DNA from: an uncultured Opitutales bacterium
GTDB taxonomy: Bacteria; Verrucomicrobiota; Verrucomicrobiia; Opitutales; UBA2995
DNA: 63,239 bases
Reading direction: 5' to 3'
NCBI GenBank assembly: GCA_938075565.1
Contig: CALJGU010000010.1
Coordinates: 1 to 63,239, forward strand
Positions within the stretch are counted from its first letter, which is position 1; each line of letters begins with the position of its first letter. Of the stretch, positions 27,228-37,168 are shown in pieces. A program made the translations under genes and the position numbers. The notes beneath the pieces are model-generated. The model worked only from the letters and a program-made list of their open reading frames with translations, did no database searches and was not told the DNA's origin.

Positions 27228-30200
27228 ATGTCAGAAGACATACCACCGACCGAAGAATCCTCCTCAACGCCTCCTACCAATGATCTATTGGGAAACGACA
27301 GTTTTGATGTAAATGCGCTCATCCAATCGTTCTTGAAATACATCAAGGATCCGAAGCTCGTGTTGAATACGATACAGTCTGTATTCAAATCTCCCGGAGA
27401 CTTCTTTGACTCTGGCAAAGATGGGGACATCAACCACGCGTTGGGCTTCTATCTGGTAACCCTATCTTACTTGGCGGTATTTTCTGTTTTAGGATCCCTA
27501 TTCCAGGGAGCAATCTTGGGAATGTTCTTTGTGATTCCTATGATGCTTATCTTCGGACTGATTGGCTTGGCCTTGGGAGCGGTTATCATTTGGGCAATTG
27601 GAAAGTTTCTTGGAAAGGGTGATGGAACGTTGGCCGATGGTGCCAAGGTGTTTTCTTTTCTTTCATGGATAGGGCTCATTAGCAGTTTCCCGCTCTTTGT
27701 TTTCTTTCCAGGGTTTCTGCAGACTTTGATCTCAATCGCCTGTTTGGCGCTTTGGGCCTATCTGTTGATCCCTTCCGTAACTACGAAATTCAAAACAACT
27801 GCTACGACCCATTCGATTGCTATCTGGGCAGTTGCAGGCGTATTCGCCCTGATCTCTCTCATGGGTTTGATGCTCGGAACGGGCGCCAAAGTGGTGGCTG
27901 ACAATTACGAGGATGTGATCGCGGATGCCGAACGAAAAGCCAAGCAAATGGAGGCTGAGTATCTGGAAAAATATGAAGCCGAAAGAGCTGCTGCCGCAGT
28001 CGCTACAGAAGAGGCCTTAGCTGCACAAGCGCAAGCACGAGCTGCGGCTAACCAGGTGGCGGATCCGAAAGATGAAGCCAACGCGTTCTCAAGGAGTTAC
28101 GTGGCTTGGGTGAGGCCGAAGTTCCTCGCGAGTTGAAGCAGGCTTTTAGAAAGCTCAATGGTGCTTTAAAGGGGGCAGACTTCTCGGGCATCAAAGTCAA
28201 AGGACTGGATCTGCGAATGATCGATCTGGCCGATGCGAACTTCAAAGGGGCTGTGATGACGGATTGGACCTTTCACGGATTGGGTAACACTCCTGCATCG
28301 ATCCTGGATGGAGCCAATTTTTCTGGAGCTGTTATGCAGCATGTAAATATGAAGGGCGTTTCCGCCAAAGGCGCAGATTTTAGTAAGGTGACCTTAGTTG
28401 GACTCGAGCGCGGAAAATTTGTCGTAGATCTCTCTGATGCTAATTTAGAAGGCGCGGACTTTTCCGACATCAAATTTACGGGCGATCCCAATGCCAAGTC
28501 CTTCCATTTCAATGACTCCAATTTGGAGAATGCGAACTTTGAGGATTCCAATCTTCCCCGCATGTCTTGTTTCAGAACGCGTATGCGCGACGCAGACTTT
28601 ACCGGGGCCAACTTACAGGGAATGGTCATCAAGAAGGCAGACATCCGGGACGCGATTTTCAAAGACGCCGACCTTATGGATATGGAACTAGGATCCCAGT
28701 GGAAACTCGGTGAGCAATTCAAACCGTTTGACCATGATATGTGTTTGACGGAAGGAGCCAATTTCGCCGGCGCCAACCTCAATGGCGTTAATCTGAATTT
28801 CCGGAATCTCCGCTTTTGTAATTTCGAGGGCGCAAGCTTTGTAAATGCAGATCTCGAAGGCGGTAATTTTGTGGGTAGTAGCTTTGAGCATGCAGACCTG
28901 TCGAATGCTATTCTTAAACGAGCCAACTTTGCCAACGTAGATTTTAGCGATGCGAAATTCCGCAACAACGATTGGGAGCATGCCCATACAGCAGGTGCTC
29001 AGGTGTCAGGTGTGGCATCCAGCAATCCAGTTAACCTCCCTAACTTGCCTGAAGGCTCGAAAGCTCCTCGTCTCAAGTCTGGTAAAAAATCTGACCTGAC
29101 GGAAAGCATGGTCAATGGCTCATAGCCGAGCTGGGTGGGTGCGGATCTCAAAGGAGTCTCATTTGAGCGACTACGGATCGACAACATGGATTTCACTGGC
29201 GCCAATCTGGAAAATGCAGTGTTCAACTTTGCCGAGCTTGGAAGGTGCAACTTTTCTCAGGCGAATCTGGATGGTGCCTCGTTTGTTTTTGCCCGAGTAT
29301 TCCAATGTAATTTCAACGAGGCCAGTATGAAGGAGGCCAACTTCCATGGTGCTACGTTTGGAGACAATACCTTTCAACAAGCGATATTACCTGAGGCGGA
29401 CTTTAGCTACACCGGACGGTCGAATTGGGCCATTAGCAGCAAGCTCAATTTTGAAGGCGCTGATCTTAGGAAATCGACCTTTGAGAAAGCACGCTTGAGT
29501 TATTTAGCTCCTTCTTACCTTAACAGGATCACGGCAAATACTCGGAATTCAAATGTGAAGAAGATTGGTCTAGGAGCTAGTTCTTCTTATACCGATTTTG
29601 ACGATGCCGATCTTACGGATGCAAATCTACGGGATGCGGATCTAGATGAAGTGTCCATCGCACGCACCAATCTGACGTCGGTTGATGGCAGTGAAAGTAA
29701 CATCTCCGGATTCTATGCCACTTGGGACACGATTTGGAAAGGTTCTGATTTTTCAAAGGCCAACCTAGCTTTTGGACATATTTGGCACAAGGACGCCAGG
29801 ACCACAGATGGAAAATCTGACTTTGCTGAAGCCGATGTTCGGGGTTCTAACCTGTTTCGCTTTGCGGCGACTCCAGGAACCTGGTTGGGCCCCGTTGATT
29901 TTACAGATTGCAACTTTGCTAACAATCCGTGGAGACCTGCGGAGGATGTGAAAAGTGCCGGCGGAACTGATTTGGCAATGATCAATTTTGAAGGTGCCAA
30001 GTTCGTCGATGCCGACATGAGGAATTGTGGTTTTTCAAATACCAACCTGTCCGCGGCTGATTTCAGTGGTGCAGATTTGAGCTATAGCTCGTTCAGTGTA
30101 GGTAATGGTGTGCAAGCTGGAGGAGGTTTGGAAACGAACCTCGGTGATTGGTCAAAGCGCTACCACAACATCAACTTTAAGGGAGCTACTCTGAACGAAG

Positions 30201-30349
30201 CGAATCTGGATAGCGGCATCTTTGAGGGATCCAACTTTGGAGGAGTAAAGGCTCAGGGCATATACGTGCATCGCAATCCGAATAGTTCGACTCCAGCTGG
30301 GCAGGATTACATGAGCTACGCCTACAACGTGCCAGAAAATTTAAAATAA
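27228..30349 (+). pseudogene. Membrane/coiled-coil/pentapeptide-repeat gene split by frameshift and amber codon
   Basis: Part 1 (27228 to about 28080) has four or more transmembrane segments in a Yip1-like domain (about residues 70-225), then an Ala/Glu-rich coiled coil. It should continue one frame back (VLKELRGLGEAEVPRELKQAF) from about 28080, into a long pentapeptide-repeat domain (ADFSG, ANLEG, ADLMD units). That frame meets TAG at 29123-29125 and continues uninterrupted (PSWVGADLKGVSFERL) to 30349. The span is 3122 bp, one base short of a 1041-codon frame. A GTTAGCTGCT-ttgg-AGCAGCATAAC hairpin at 27181-27205 precedes it. Three separate proteins are possible, but repeats run straight across the TAG. 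Confidence 0.65.
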
Positions 30350-30398
30350 CCTTTTCGAGATTAAGGAATAGAGAGAATATTTTAAGCTCCTATTGGGT

Positions 30399-30899
30399 AT
30401 GCTCAGATTACTTCTCTTTGTTTCCTGTCTCAGTTCTGTCACTCTTGTTGCAACTGAAGAGCCGGAGACCACACTCGCATCTGCTTTCGAGTTCTGGGTG
30501 GGGGATTGGGATCTCACTTGGACCAATGCAAATGGAACTCTAGGCACGGGGACCAATCGGATCGAAAAGATTCTGGATGGAAAAGCCCTTCAGGAAAATT
30601 TCTCTGCTGCGAGTGGTTTCAAAGGGCGAAGTCTATCCGTATATAATCCCAAGACCCAGGTATGGCGACAGAGCTGGGTGGATAACCAGGGAGCCTACCT
30701 CAGCTTTACCTATGAAGTAGACGGATCAAAACGCAATTTCAAAATCGATCCAATTGAACGGAACGGAAGTATAACATACCAGCGGATGTTATTCCACGAC
30801 ATCGAGAAGGATTCCTTTTCCTGGGACTGGATGCAGATCCAGGATAACGGAGAGACTTGGAAAATCCTTTGGAGTATTTCCTACAAGAGGAAACCGTAA
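30399..30899 (+). CDS. Secreted calycin-like (DUF1579-type) protein
   Basis: 166 residues with an N-terminal signal peptide (LRLLLFVSCLSSVTLVAT). The body pattern (FEFWVGDWDLTWTNANGTLGTGTNRIEKILDGKALQE as separate strands, GRSLSVYNPKTQVWRQSWVDNQGAYLSF, WKILWSISYKRK) resembles DUF1579-like proteins, which have a lipocalin/calycin barrel and are thought to bind small ligands. The ATG at 30399 is used; an upstream TTG at 30393 is possible. It follows the pentapeptide-repeat gene by 49 bp and is convergent with glyA. Confidence 0.65.
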   Translation: MLRLLLFVSCLSSVTLVATEEPETTLASAFEFWVGDWDLTWTNANGTLGTGTNRIEKILDGKALQENFSAASGFKGRSLSVYNPKTQVWRQSWVDNQGAYLSFTYEVDGSKRNFKIDPIERNGSITYQRMLFHDIEKDSFSWDWMQIQDNGETWKILWSISYKRKP

Positions 30900-30914
30900 T
30901 CAGCTTGGCCGGCC

Positions 30915-32438
30915 TTAACTGAAATGTTTTTTCAGCACCTCAAGGTCTAGCTCAGGGTATAGAACAAACCTATTGAGCAAGGCTGACACACGTTGTTGTG
31001 CTTCATCAATCACGCCCTCTGCGATATTGTACTTCACCTTGCTCGGTTTTCCAGCGTTGGCACCCTTGGTCAACGTCTTCGGAGTGGTGTTGGAAAGAAT
31101 GAGTTTAAAGATCGCTGCGATCTCTTTCATTTCTTCTTCACCCATACCGAGACTCGTGATGGCTGGAGTTCCAACGCGTAGTCCACTGGTGTACCAAGGA
31201 CCGTTCGGGTCGAAGGGAAGGGAGTTCCGGTTCAAAGTAATTCCACACTCGCGCACTGCGCTTTCAGCCTGGCGGCCATTTAGCCCAAAGGTCGTAACGT
31301 CGATCAGCATCAAGTGATTGTCGGTGCCGTCAGTAGGGATGGTGAGTCCTTCGTCGATCATGGCTTGAGCCATCGTCTTGGCGTTGTCGGCAATTCGTTG
31401 TGCGTATGCTTTGAATTCAGGTGCGTTGGCTTCTGTGAATGCTACAGCCTTGGCTGCCATCACGTGAGGAAGGGGACCACCGATAACTAGCGGACAACCT
31501 TTATCTACAAATTCTGCGAACTCCTTCTTAGAGAAGACCACTCCGCCACGAGGACCACGTAGAGTCTTATGAGTCGTGGTGGTTGCGATATCTGCAAATG
31601 GCATTGGGTTGTAATCACCTTCGAAGACACCTCCTGCAACCAGTCCGGCAAAGTGAGCCATGTCGACCATCAGTACCGCGCCAACTTTATCTGCGATCTC
31701 GCGCATGCGGCGGAAATTGATTTTCCTAGGGTAAGCGCTGTAGCCCGCAAGCAGGATGAGTGGTTTTACTTCTAAGGCTTGTTTTTCAAGTTCGTCGTAA
31801 TCGAGCAATCCGGTTTCCTTGCTCACCGCGTAGCCGTAGCTGTCGAAGAATTGAGCGGAAACATTTTGACGATAGCCATGAGTCAGGTGACCACCCGAGT
31901 AGTAGTCGAGTCCGAGCATGCGCTGATTGCCCATGGCGTGACGGACTTTGTTCCAATCCTCGCGGGAAAGTTTGGCCGGGTTGGTTTCACCAAGCTCTTC
32001 CAGGCTGGGAACTCCGACGCGGGCTTGAAGGATGGCCCAGAATGCAATGAGATTGGCATCCGCTCCTGAGTGAGGCTGCACGTAGGCGTGGTCGGCTCCG
32101 AAAAGTTTGCAGGCCTGCTGACAGGCTTCGGTTTCCAAGTCGTCGACATTGTCGCACCCGGCGTAAAAGCGTGAGCCGGGAAATCCTTCCGCGTATTTGT
32201 CCGTGAGCAGGTTGCCCATGGTGGCTTGGGTTGCCAGGCTAGTGAAGTTCTCACTGGCAATCAGCTTTAGGTTGTTTCGCTGATCTTCCAGCTCCTGGAC
32301 AATGTTGCGTGCGATGGTCGGATTGACTCTGGCCACTTGTTGAAGATTGGCCAGGTAGCTTACAAAGGCTGGGTCGGCACTGGATCCAGCTTGCTCAAGA
32401 TATTCGGCAAGCGGTGTGGTTGTTGATGTCTCTGACAT
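30915..32438 (-). CDS. glyA: Serine hydroxymethyltransferase (long form)
   Basis: PLP enzyme that converts serine and THF into glycine and methylene-THF, the C1 donor used by PanB. Seen are LIASENFTS, TDKYAEGFPGSRFYAGCDNVDDLE, MVDMAHFAGLVAGGVF and the PLP-lysine motif TTTTHKTLRGPRGGVVF. At 507 residues it is about 85 longer than the Escherichia coli enzyme. The extra residues are an insertion around 140-185 (QARVGVPSLEELGETNPAKLS), a layout known from chlamydial GlyA and supportive of a PVC-group host. Confidence 0.95.
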   Translation of the reverse strand: MSETSTTTPLAEYLEQAGSSADPAFVSYLANLQQVARVNPTIARNIVQELEDQRNNLKLIASENFTSLATQATMGNLLTDKYAEGFPGSRFYAGCDNVDDLETEACQQACKLFGADHAYVQPHSGADANLIAFWAILQARVGVPSLEELGETNPAKLSREDWNKVRHAMGNQRMLGLDYYSGGHLTHGYRQNVSAQFFDSYGYAVSKETGLLDYDELEKQALEVKPLILLAGYSAYPRKINFRRMREIADKVGAVLMVDMAHFAGLVAGGVFEGDYNPMPFADIATTTTHKTLRGPRGGVVFSKKEFAEFVDKGCPLVIGGPLPHVMAAKAVAFTEANAPEFKAYAQRIADNAKTMAQAMIDEGLTIPTDGTDNHLMLIDVTTFGLNGRQAESAVRECGITLNRNSLPFDPNGPWYTSGLRVGTPAITSLGMGEEEMKEIAAIFKLILSNTTPKTLTKGANAGKPSKVKYNIAEGVIDEAQQRVSALLNRFVLYPELDLEVLKKHFS

Positions 32439-32765
32439 GTGGAAGCGATAGATATGTTTTTTTGATTCTACCCAGGCGCTCGATAGAACTTTGTGGCTTC
32501 CTAGCGGTTGATTCCGCTCTTGGTTGCGCCAGTCGCTTTAAAAGATGAGGATAATAAAATTCTTTTTGAAAAGGAAGTCAATGAAGCGCTGTGAAAAAGT
32601 GTAACTGGTTGAAGATGGAAGTCAGGAATTCTCAACCCTCTTCGTCCTCCTGCTTGTTGAGGATTGAGACCTCCTACTTTAAAACTATTTCCGTCTATTC
32701 TTTTTAATGTACTAAAAATAGGAGGCCAACTATTGTTGGCAAGTAAGAGGACGAGAAAGATTAGT
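32439..32765 (-). other. Intergenic region between dgt and glyA
   Basis: 327 bp. A minus-strand hairpin GCCAAC-aata-GTTGGC (32725-32740) followed after 7 bases by TTTTT (32714-32718) is a weak terminator for dgt. The rest should hold the glyA promoter; no riboswitch-like fold, ORF with coding character, or repeat was recognised. Confidence 0.4.
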
Positions 32766-34031
32766 TCATACGATGTCCACAATCGACCCAAACCCGGGAT
32801 CAAACAGTCTCCGGTAAGTCTTAATCGCAAAGCTATCGGTCATTCCAGCCAGGTAGTCGCAAAGGAGTCGGGCTTTTTCTGTGTCTGTCTCGGCAGTTTT
32901 TAGGCGACCTTCAAGTTTGGGAGAAACCAGGCGTGGCGGATTCTTTCCCTTCGAGGTGTAGTTGTCTATAAGAGCCTCGAAAAGGCGCTCGAGCATGCTA
33001 TCTCCTTTGTACTCCAACTGCTTGACCCGAGTACTTAGGAAAACGATTTCGAACATGATGCGCTTGTAGAGTTCGCACTCCTGCTTTTTGGCTGGATCGA
33101 CGATCAACTCGAATCGATAGCGATTGGTGGTCTCACTCATGAAGTTGCTCCGTTCTTTCAAAGATGCCCCTTGAATGAACTGCCCAATCTTGATTCCGAG
33201 CATGGCGTCTATGTTACCCTTCCGGATGATACTTATGATACCTTCCAGATGAGCGGTGTCCTCGCTATCTAGCTCTACGCCCGAAGCCCATTTTTCGAGT
33301 TTATCAATCGTAATAAATTCTGCGCGGATTCCGTCCGCAATATCATGGATGCTATAAGCGGTATCATCGGCCCAGTCCATGATTTGGCACTCGAGACTCT
33401 TAAAACTGTTTTTCGCCTTGTGACCGGGCAACTTCGATTCCAGGTCGTGCCCATCAAAAACGAAATCCAAGTACGGCTTCTGGTCATCAAAGAGGAAATG
33501 ATTCGCCGGGTTATCTCTTTCTGAAAACAGAGATTTGTATTTGAGAACGCCGTCGAGCAAAGCCCGAGTCGGGCGCATCCCTGAGCGTTTCTTTAAATCT
33601 GAGTAGATCGTTTCGGTGAGAAGCCGAAGGGTTTGGGCATTTCCTTCGAATCCTCCGTAAGGTCGCATGAGCCGATTGAGGGTTTTTTCGCCATTGTGCC
33701 CAAAGGGTGGATGCCCGAGGTCGTGAGAGAGGCAAACCGCTTCGACGAGATTCGGGTCTACATGAAAGTCTTCCCCCAGGTAATCGCTCGACTTTTTAAG
33801 GTAGCTGCAAATGGAGCGACCGATTTGTCCTACTTCGATCGAGTGAGTGAGTCGTGTGCGGTAAAAATCGTATTCGCCAGACTGGAATACCTGGGTCTTT
33901 GCTTGGAGTCTGCGAAAGGCTGAGGTGTGGATGATGCGGTCACGATCGACTTCAAAGCAGTTCCGGTAATCATCCGGTGCGCGCTCTGGAATGCTAGCTT
34001 GGTCGAAGTCCGAGTAAAAGGTGTTCTCCAT
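32766..34031 (-). CDS. dgt: dGTP triphosphohydrolase-family HD protein
   Basis: A 421-residue HD-domain dNTP triphosphohydrolase that lowers dNTP pools. Motifs are HTSAFRRLQAKTQVF, RTRLTHSIEVGQIGRSI (first metal His), VCLSHDLGHPPFGHNGE (HD metal pair) and MDWADDTAYSIHDIADGI (the distal Asp). The HD order and spacing are complete, so activity is expected. The exact dNTP preference cannot be read from the sequence. The next gene on the plus strand is divergent. Confidence 0.93.
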   Translation of the reverse strand: MENTFYSDFDQASIPERAPDDYRNCFEVDRDRIIHTSAFRRLQAKTQVFQSGEYDFYRTRLTHSIEVGQIGRSICSYLKKSSDYLGEDFHVDPNLVEAVCLSHDLGHPPFGHNGEKTLNRLMRPYGGFEGNAQTLRLLTETIYSDLKKRSGMRPTRALLDGVLKYKSLFSERDNPANHFLFDDQKPYLDFVFDGHDLESKLPGHKAKNSFKSLECQIMDWADDTAYSIHDIADGIRAEFITIDKLEKWASGVELDSEDTAHLEGIISIIRKGNIDAMLGIKIGQFIQGASLKERSNFMSETTNRYRFELIVDPAKKQECELYKRIMFEIVFLSTRVKQLEYKGDSMLERLFEALIDNYTSKGKNPPRLVSPKLEGRLKTAETDTEKARLLCDYLAGMTDSFAIKTYRRLFDPGFGSIVDIV

Positions 34032-34117
34032 CTTGGACCACTAAGGCGGCTCCTCCTTCAGGATTCAATCGGGAAAATGGATCTTGAGGCATAAAGCGTT
34101 CATGCTAAGCCATAGCT

Positions 34118-35548
34118 ATGCCAAAAAAATCGGCTCTATCAGAATTGAAACGACGACTGAGAGGATCTGTAAAAACAGATGCCGATACTTTGTATTGGAA
34201 AAGTTTCGATAGCAGTAAGCTGTCTTTTCCAATCGAAGCGGTCATTCAACCCAAGAATGACCGAGAGATCGGAACGCTACTTAAGCTGGCGAATAAACAT
34301 AAGGTCCCTGTCACTACACGTGGATCAGGCACCTGCCTCACTGGGGCCGCTTCGCCTAAAGAGGGGGGCTGGGTGCTCGATTTGTCCGGCTGGAAAAAGA
34401 TCCGCGTCGATCGCGAAACGGGTATGGCGTATGTAGAAACCGGGGCCGTATTGGAGAACATTAAAAAGCGAGCTGAAAAAGTGGGCTGGTATTACCCGCC
34501 CGATCCTTCCTCCAAACGCTTTTGCAGCATCGGCGGAACGATTGCCTGTAACGCTGGTGGCATGACCGGTGCAAAGTATGGAGTGACCCGCGATTACATT
34601 TACGCACTGGAAGGATTTCTTCCAAATGGAGAATTCGTGCGTTGGGCCTCCGATGTGCGGAAGTATGTCTCCGGCTATAACATGAAAGATTTGTGGATCG
34701 GGAGTGAAGGAACCCTGGGTGTTATTACACGGGCGGTGTTGCGTCTCATTCCTAAACCGCCATTGCGTTGGACCTTATTAACGGCCTTTAAAAGTGATGC
34801 CAAAGCACTAGCAGCCATTCGTGCGCTGACCAAGGATCGCATTGTCCCGGCGATTTTAGAATTCCTCGACGATGAGACGGTGTTGTGTGCCGAGCGTCGG
34901 ACAGGTAAGCCCTTCTTTCCCGGGGTGGGGACTACGCCCATGGTTTTGCTTGAGCTCGATGGGTACAAGGAATCGCTTGAGCGAGATCGCAAGAAGGTGC
35001 TGGCATGGGCCAAAGAAAGAGGCCTCCAATTTTCAGAAACCTACGACGATGAGGAGGCAGAACAATTGTGGGCGGTTCGACGGCAGTCTTCTCCTGCGAT
35101 GTATGAGCTCGGAAATACGAAGCTCAATGAGGACATTGTGGTTCCGCTTCGAAAGACGGCTCATTTGATCCGCTTTGTGAACCAGCTTAAAAAAGAAACG
35201 GGCTTAGCCATCCCCACATTCGGTCATGCTGCCGATGGAAACTTTCACGTGAACATCATGTTCAATCGCGGTGATAAAAAGCAGGAGCGTATCGCCGAGA
35301 AGGCGGTGGTGAAACTGATGAAGACGGTTGTCGCGATGGGTGGTGCCATAACCGGTGAACATGGGGTGGGTCTTGCCAAGTCACCATTCCTCAAGTTCCA
35401 ACACAACAAAGCTGAGATTGCCGCTATGCGCGCGATCAAAGAAGTGCTTGATCCGAACAACATTCTCAATCCTGGTAAAATCTTCGAGCCCTACATCGTA
35501 TGGCAAAAAACCCCAGAGAAGGTTCAACTTCCCTGGGATCATAAGTGA
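34118..35548 (+). CDS. FAD-linked oxidase, GlcD / D-lactate dehydrogenase type
   Basis: A 476-residue cytosolic flavoprotein of the PCMH family. The FAD site is made by TTRGSGTCLTGAASP and CSIGGTIACNAGGMTGAKYGVTRDYI; the C-terminal cap has NEDIVVP, FGHAADGNFHVNIM and GGAITGEHGVGLAKSPFL, as in glycolate oxidase GlcD and D-lactate dehydrogenases. No GlcE or GlcF gene is adjacent, so it may be a stand-alone 2-hydroxyacid dehydrogenase. It is convergent with the TonB-like genes, ending 12 bp from the next stop. Confidence 0.9.
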   Translation: MPKKSALSELKRRLRGSVKTDADTLYWKSFDSSKLSFPIEAVIQPKNDREIGTLLKLANKHKVPVTTRGSGTCLTGAASPKEGGWVLDLSGWKKIRVDRETGMAYVETGAVLENIKKRAEKVGWYYPPDPSSKRFCSIGGTIACNAGGMTGAKYGVTRDYIYALEGFLPNGEFVRWASDVRKYVSGYNMKDLWIGSEGTLGVITRAVLRLIPKPPLRWTLLTAFKSDAKALAAIRALTKDRIVPAILEFLDDETVLCAERRTGKPFFPGVGTTPMVLLELDGYKESLERDRKKVLAWAKERGLQFSETYDDEEAEQLWAVRRQSSPAMYELGNTKLNEDIVVPLRKTAHLIRFVNQLKKETGLAIPTFGHAADGNFHVNIMFNRGDKKQERIAEKAVVKLMKTVVAMGGAITGEHGVGLAKSPFLKFQHNKAEIAAMRAIKEVLDPNNILNPGKIFEPYIVWQKTPEKVQLPWDHK

Positions 35549-35560
35549 CGCTCCAAGTTG

Positions 35561-36217
35561 TTACTTTAAATTGAATCCGAAGCTTTGGCGAACACGAGTG
35601 GTGACGTCCTGGTTGTCTTTTCTACCAGGTTCGAAGCTCCATCGTCTAAGGCTGGTGCGCACTGATTCAGCAAATTCTCGGTGAGCGGCATCTACGATTC
35701 GGATATTTGAGACATTGCCTCTCGTAGTGACGATGTAGATGACTTCCACAGTCCCTTCAATCCGTGCTCGTTTTAATTCCGGTGGATAAACAGGGGCTGC
35801 AGTGATGATTGACTTAGGTGCTTCGTCCAACTCGCCAATTAAGAAGATTAAGGTTTCAGTCTCAAAGGCATCTGGATCAAACGAAGTATAGACCTTGTGA
35901 TTGCCGGTTCCATGGCCTGGGTCCATTAGATTTCTGATTTGTTCGATGGTGAGTTTTTCAGGCTTATCATCCATCTCAGGTGGCTCATCTGGCTTATCAT
36001 CCGGCTCCGGTGGTTTGGGTGGTTCTGGAGGATCGGGAGGAGGCGTCATGTAGATGTGCTGAGAATCTTCAGGATCCTCTGGGTCTTCTACCTGCGACGA
36101 CAACTGCGTCAGCGGAATAATCAAAAAGAGTAATCCTGTTATCAGAATAGTGAATACAAGCGAAAGGGTCGTTCGACCGGACTTGTTTTCGTATATGGGA
36201 TTGGGGGTGTGTGTCAT
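35561..36217 (-). CDS. TonB-family energy transducer 1
   Basis: 218 residues. It has one N-terminal transmembrane segment (about 17-38), a proline/acid-rich spacer (PPPDPPEPPKPPEPDDKPDEP), and a C-terminal TonB domain (APVYPPELKRARIEGTVEVIYIVTTRG, then RRWSFEPGRKD). TonB passes proton-motive energy from ExbBD to outer-membrane transporters. It is a paralogue of the protein encoded just upstream (36346-37011). A terminator lies between the two. No exbB, exbD or TonB-dependent receptor is in the window. Confidence 0.85.
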   Translation of the reverse strand: MTHTPNPIYENKSGRTTLSLVFTILITGLLFLIIPLTQLSSQVEDPEDPEDSQHIYMTPPPDPPEPPKPPEPDDKPDEPPEMDDKPEKLTIEQIRNLMDPGHGTGNHKVYTSFDPDAFETETLIFLIGELDEAPKSIITAAPVYPPELKRARIEGTVEVIYIVTTRGNVSNIRIVDAAHREFAESVRTSLRRWSFEPGRKDNQDVTTRVRQSFGFNLK

Positions 36218-36293
36218 GGCATTACTTCCTTATCTATGGGTTATTTGTTACCCCACTTAACGTAGAAGCCCCCGATAATATTAATACACGTAC

Positions 36294-36327
36294 ATAAAAA
36301 GGGGCCGCTTCGTTAGTGAAGCGGCCC
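36294..36327 (-). terminator. Rho-independent terminator after TonB-like gene 2
   Basis: On the minus strand a perfect 10-bp GC-rich stem (GGGCCGCTTC with GAAGCGGCCC, 6-base loop) is followed by CTTTTTAT. It separates the two TonB-like genes, so gene 1 needs its own promoter or readthrough. Confidence 0.88.
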
Positions 36328-36345
36328 GAATGTTTGCCGCCTGGA

Positions 36346-37011
36346 TTATGCAGAATCCAAAGTGAAATTAAATGGGATTCGCACGCGGGTGTTTACGGCC
36401 TCATCATCTTTGATGCCAGGTTCGAATTGCCAGCGGCGAAGCGCTTCAATGATTGGCTTTTCAAACTCTTTGTGGGAGGCCTCAATAATTGATATACGAA
36501 CTACTCGACCTCTTTTTGTGACAATGAATTCGGCAAGTGCATTGCCTTTAACATTCGCCCGTTTCATAGCGGTCGGATAAATAGGTGCAATTTGCAGGAT
36601 GGGGAAGGGAGCTTTGTCCAAATCAGAAATCTCAAACGCGAGATCCAAATTCAATTCTGAATCATCGATTTCAAAGCTTCCGACATAGATGCCTACTCCT
36701 TTTCCTCCAGACCCAACATTCAAAGCCATATTGATGGTTGAAAGGCTCAACTTTTGAACCTCCTTCTTCATGTTGAGATCTTCATCTTTCTCCTCTTGTT
36801 TCTCTTCTTTTTTATAAGGCTCAATTTCCGGCGGCGGAGGTGGAGCCTTGTAGAGAGAAATCGTACGAACATCATCCGTGAAGTTGTTCTCAGATACGAT
36901 TTGCGTTAACGGAATGGCGACAAACATTGCACTGGTTATGAATCCACCTAGGACCAAAGCCAGTATTTTAGTTCCACCACCTAAGAATGACATTACGGGC
37001 GGCGTTTTCAT
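36346..37011 (-). CDS. TonB-family energy transducer 2
   Basis: 221 residues from the ATG at 37011; an upstream in-frame start at 37050 is less likely. One N-terminal transmembrane segment is followed by IALYKAPPPPPEIEPYKKEEKQE-type charged/proline spacer (PPPPPEIEPYKKEEKQEEKD). The C-terminal TonB domain is APIYPTAMKRANVKGNALAEFIVTKRG and RRWQFEPGIKDDEAVNTRV. It is shorter in the periplasmic spacer and Lys/Glu-rich where its paralogue is Asp/Pro-rich. The pair may serve different receptors. Confidence 0.85.
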   Translation of the reverse strand: MKTPPVMSFLGGGTKILALVLGGFITSAMFVAIPLTQIVSENNFTDDVRTISLYKAPPPPPEIEPYKKEEKQEEKDEDLNMKKEVQKLSLSTINMALNVGSGGKGVGIYVGSFEIDDSELNLDLAFEISDLDKAPFPILQIAPIYPTAMKRANVKGNALAEFIVTKRGRVVRISIIEASHKEFEKPIIEALRRWQFEPGIKDDEAVNTRVRIPFNFTLDSA

Positions 37012-37168
37012 ATTCCACACAATAAATGCTAGCCCTTTTTCAGCAACCACACCGAGGACTAATAAGGGTTGCTACTATCTGGAATAAGACAGTCGTTTCT
37101 AGGGACCCTAAAAAAAATGACCGATTCTTGCGAGCCGGCCTTTTCAAATCAATGGAAACGCTGCGGAA

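Noticed and set aside
28076-28136. Programmed -1 frameshift in the pentapeptide gene
   Set aside because: No X-XXY-YYZ slippery heptamer was seen in the overlap of the two frames, and a second lesion (TAG at 29123) favours gene decay or sequence error.
28273-28968. Long open frames antisense to the pentapeptide-repeat gene (231 codons and others)
   Set aside because: They mirror the repeat codon pattern of the sense gene (Ala/Asp/Phe-rich units give Lys/Leu/Ser antisense) and have no start signal or independent domain.
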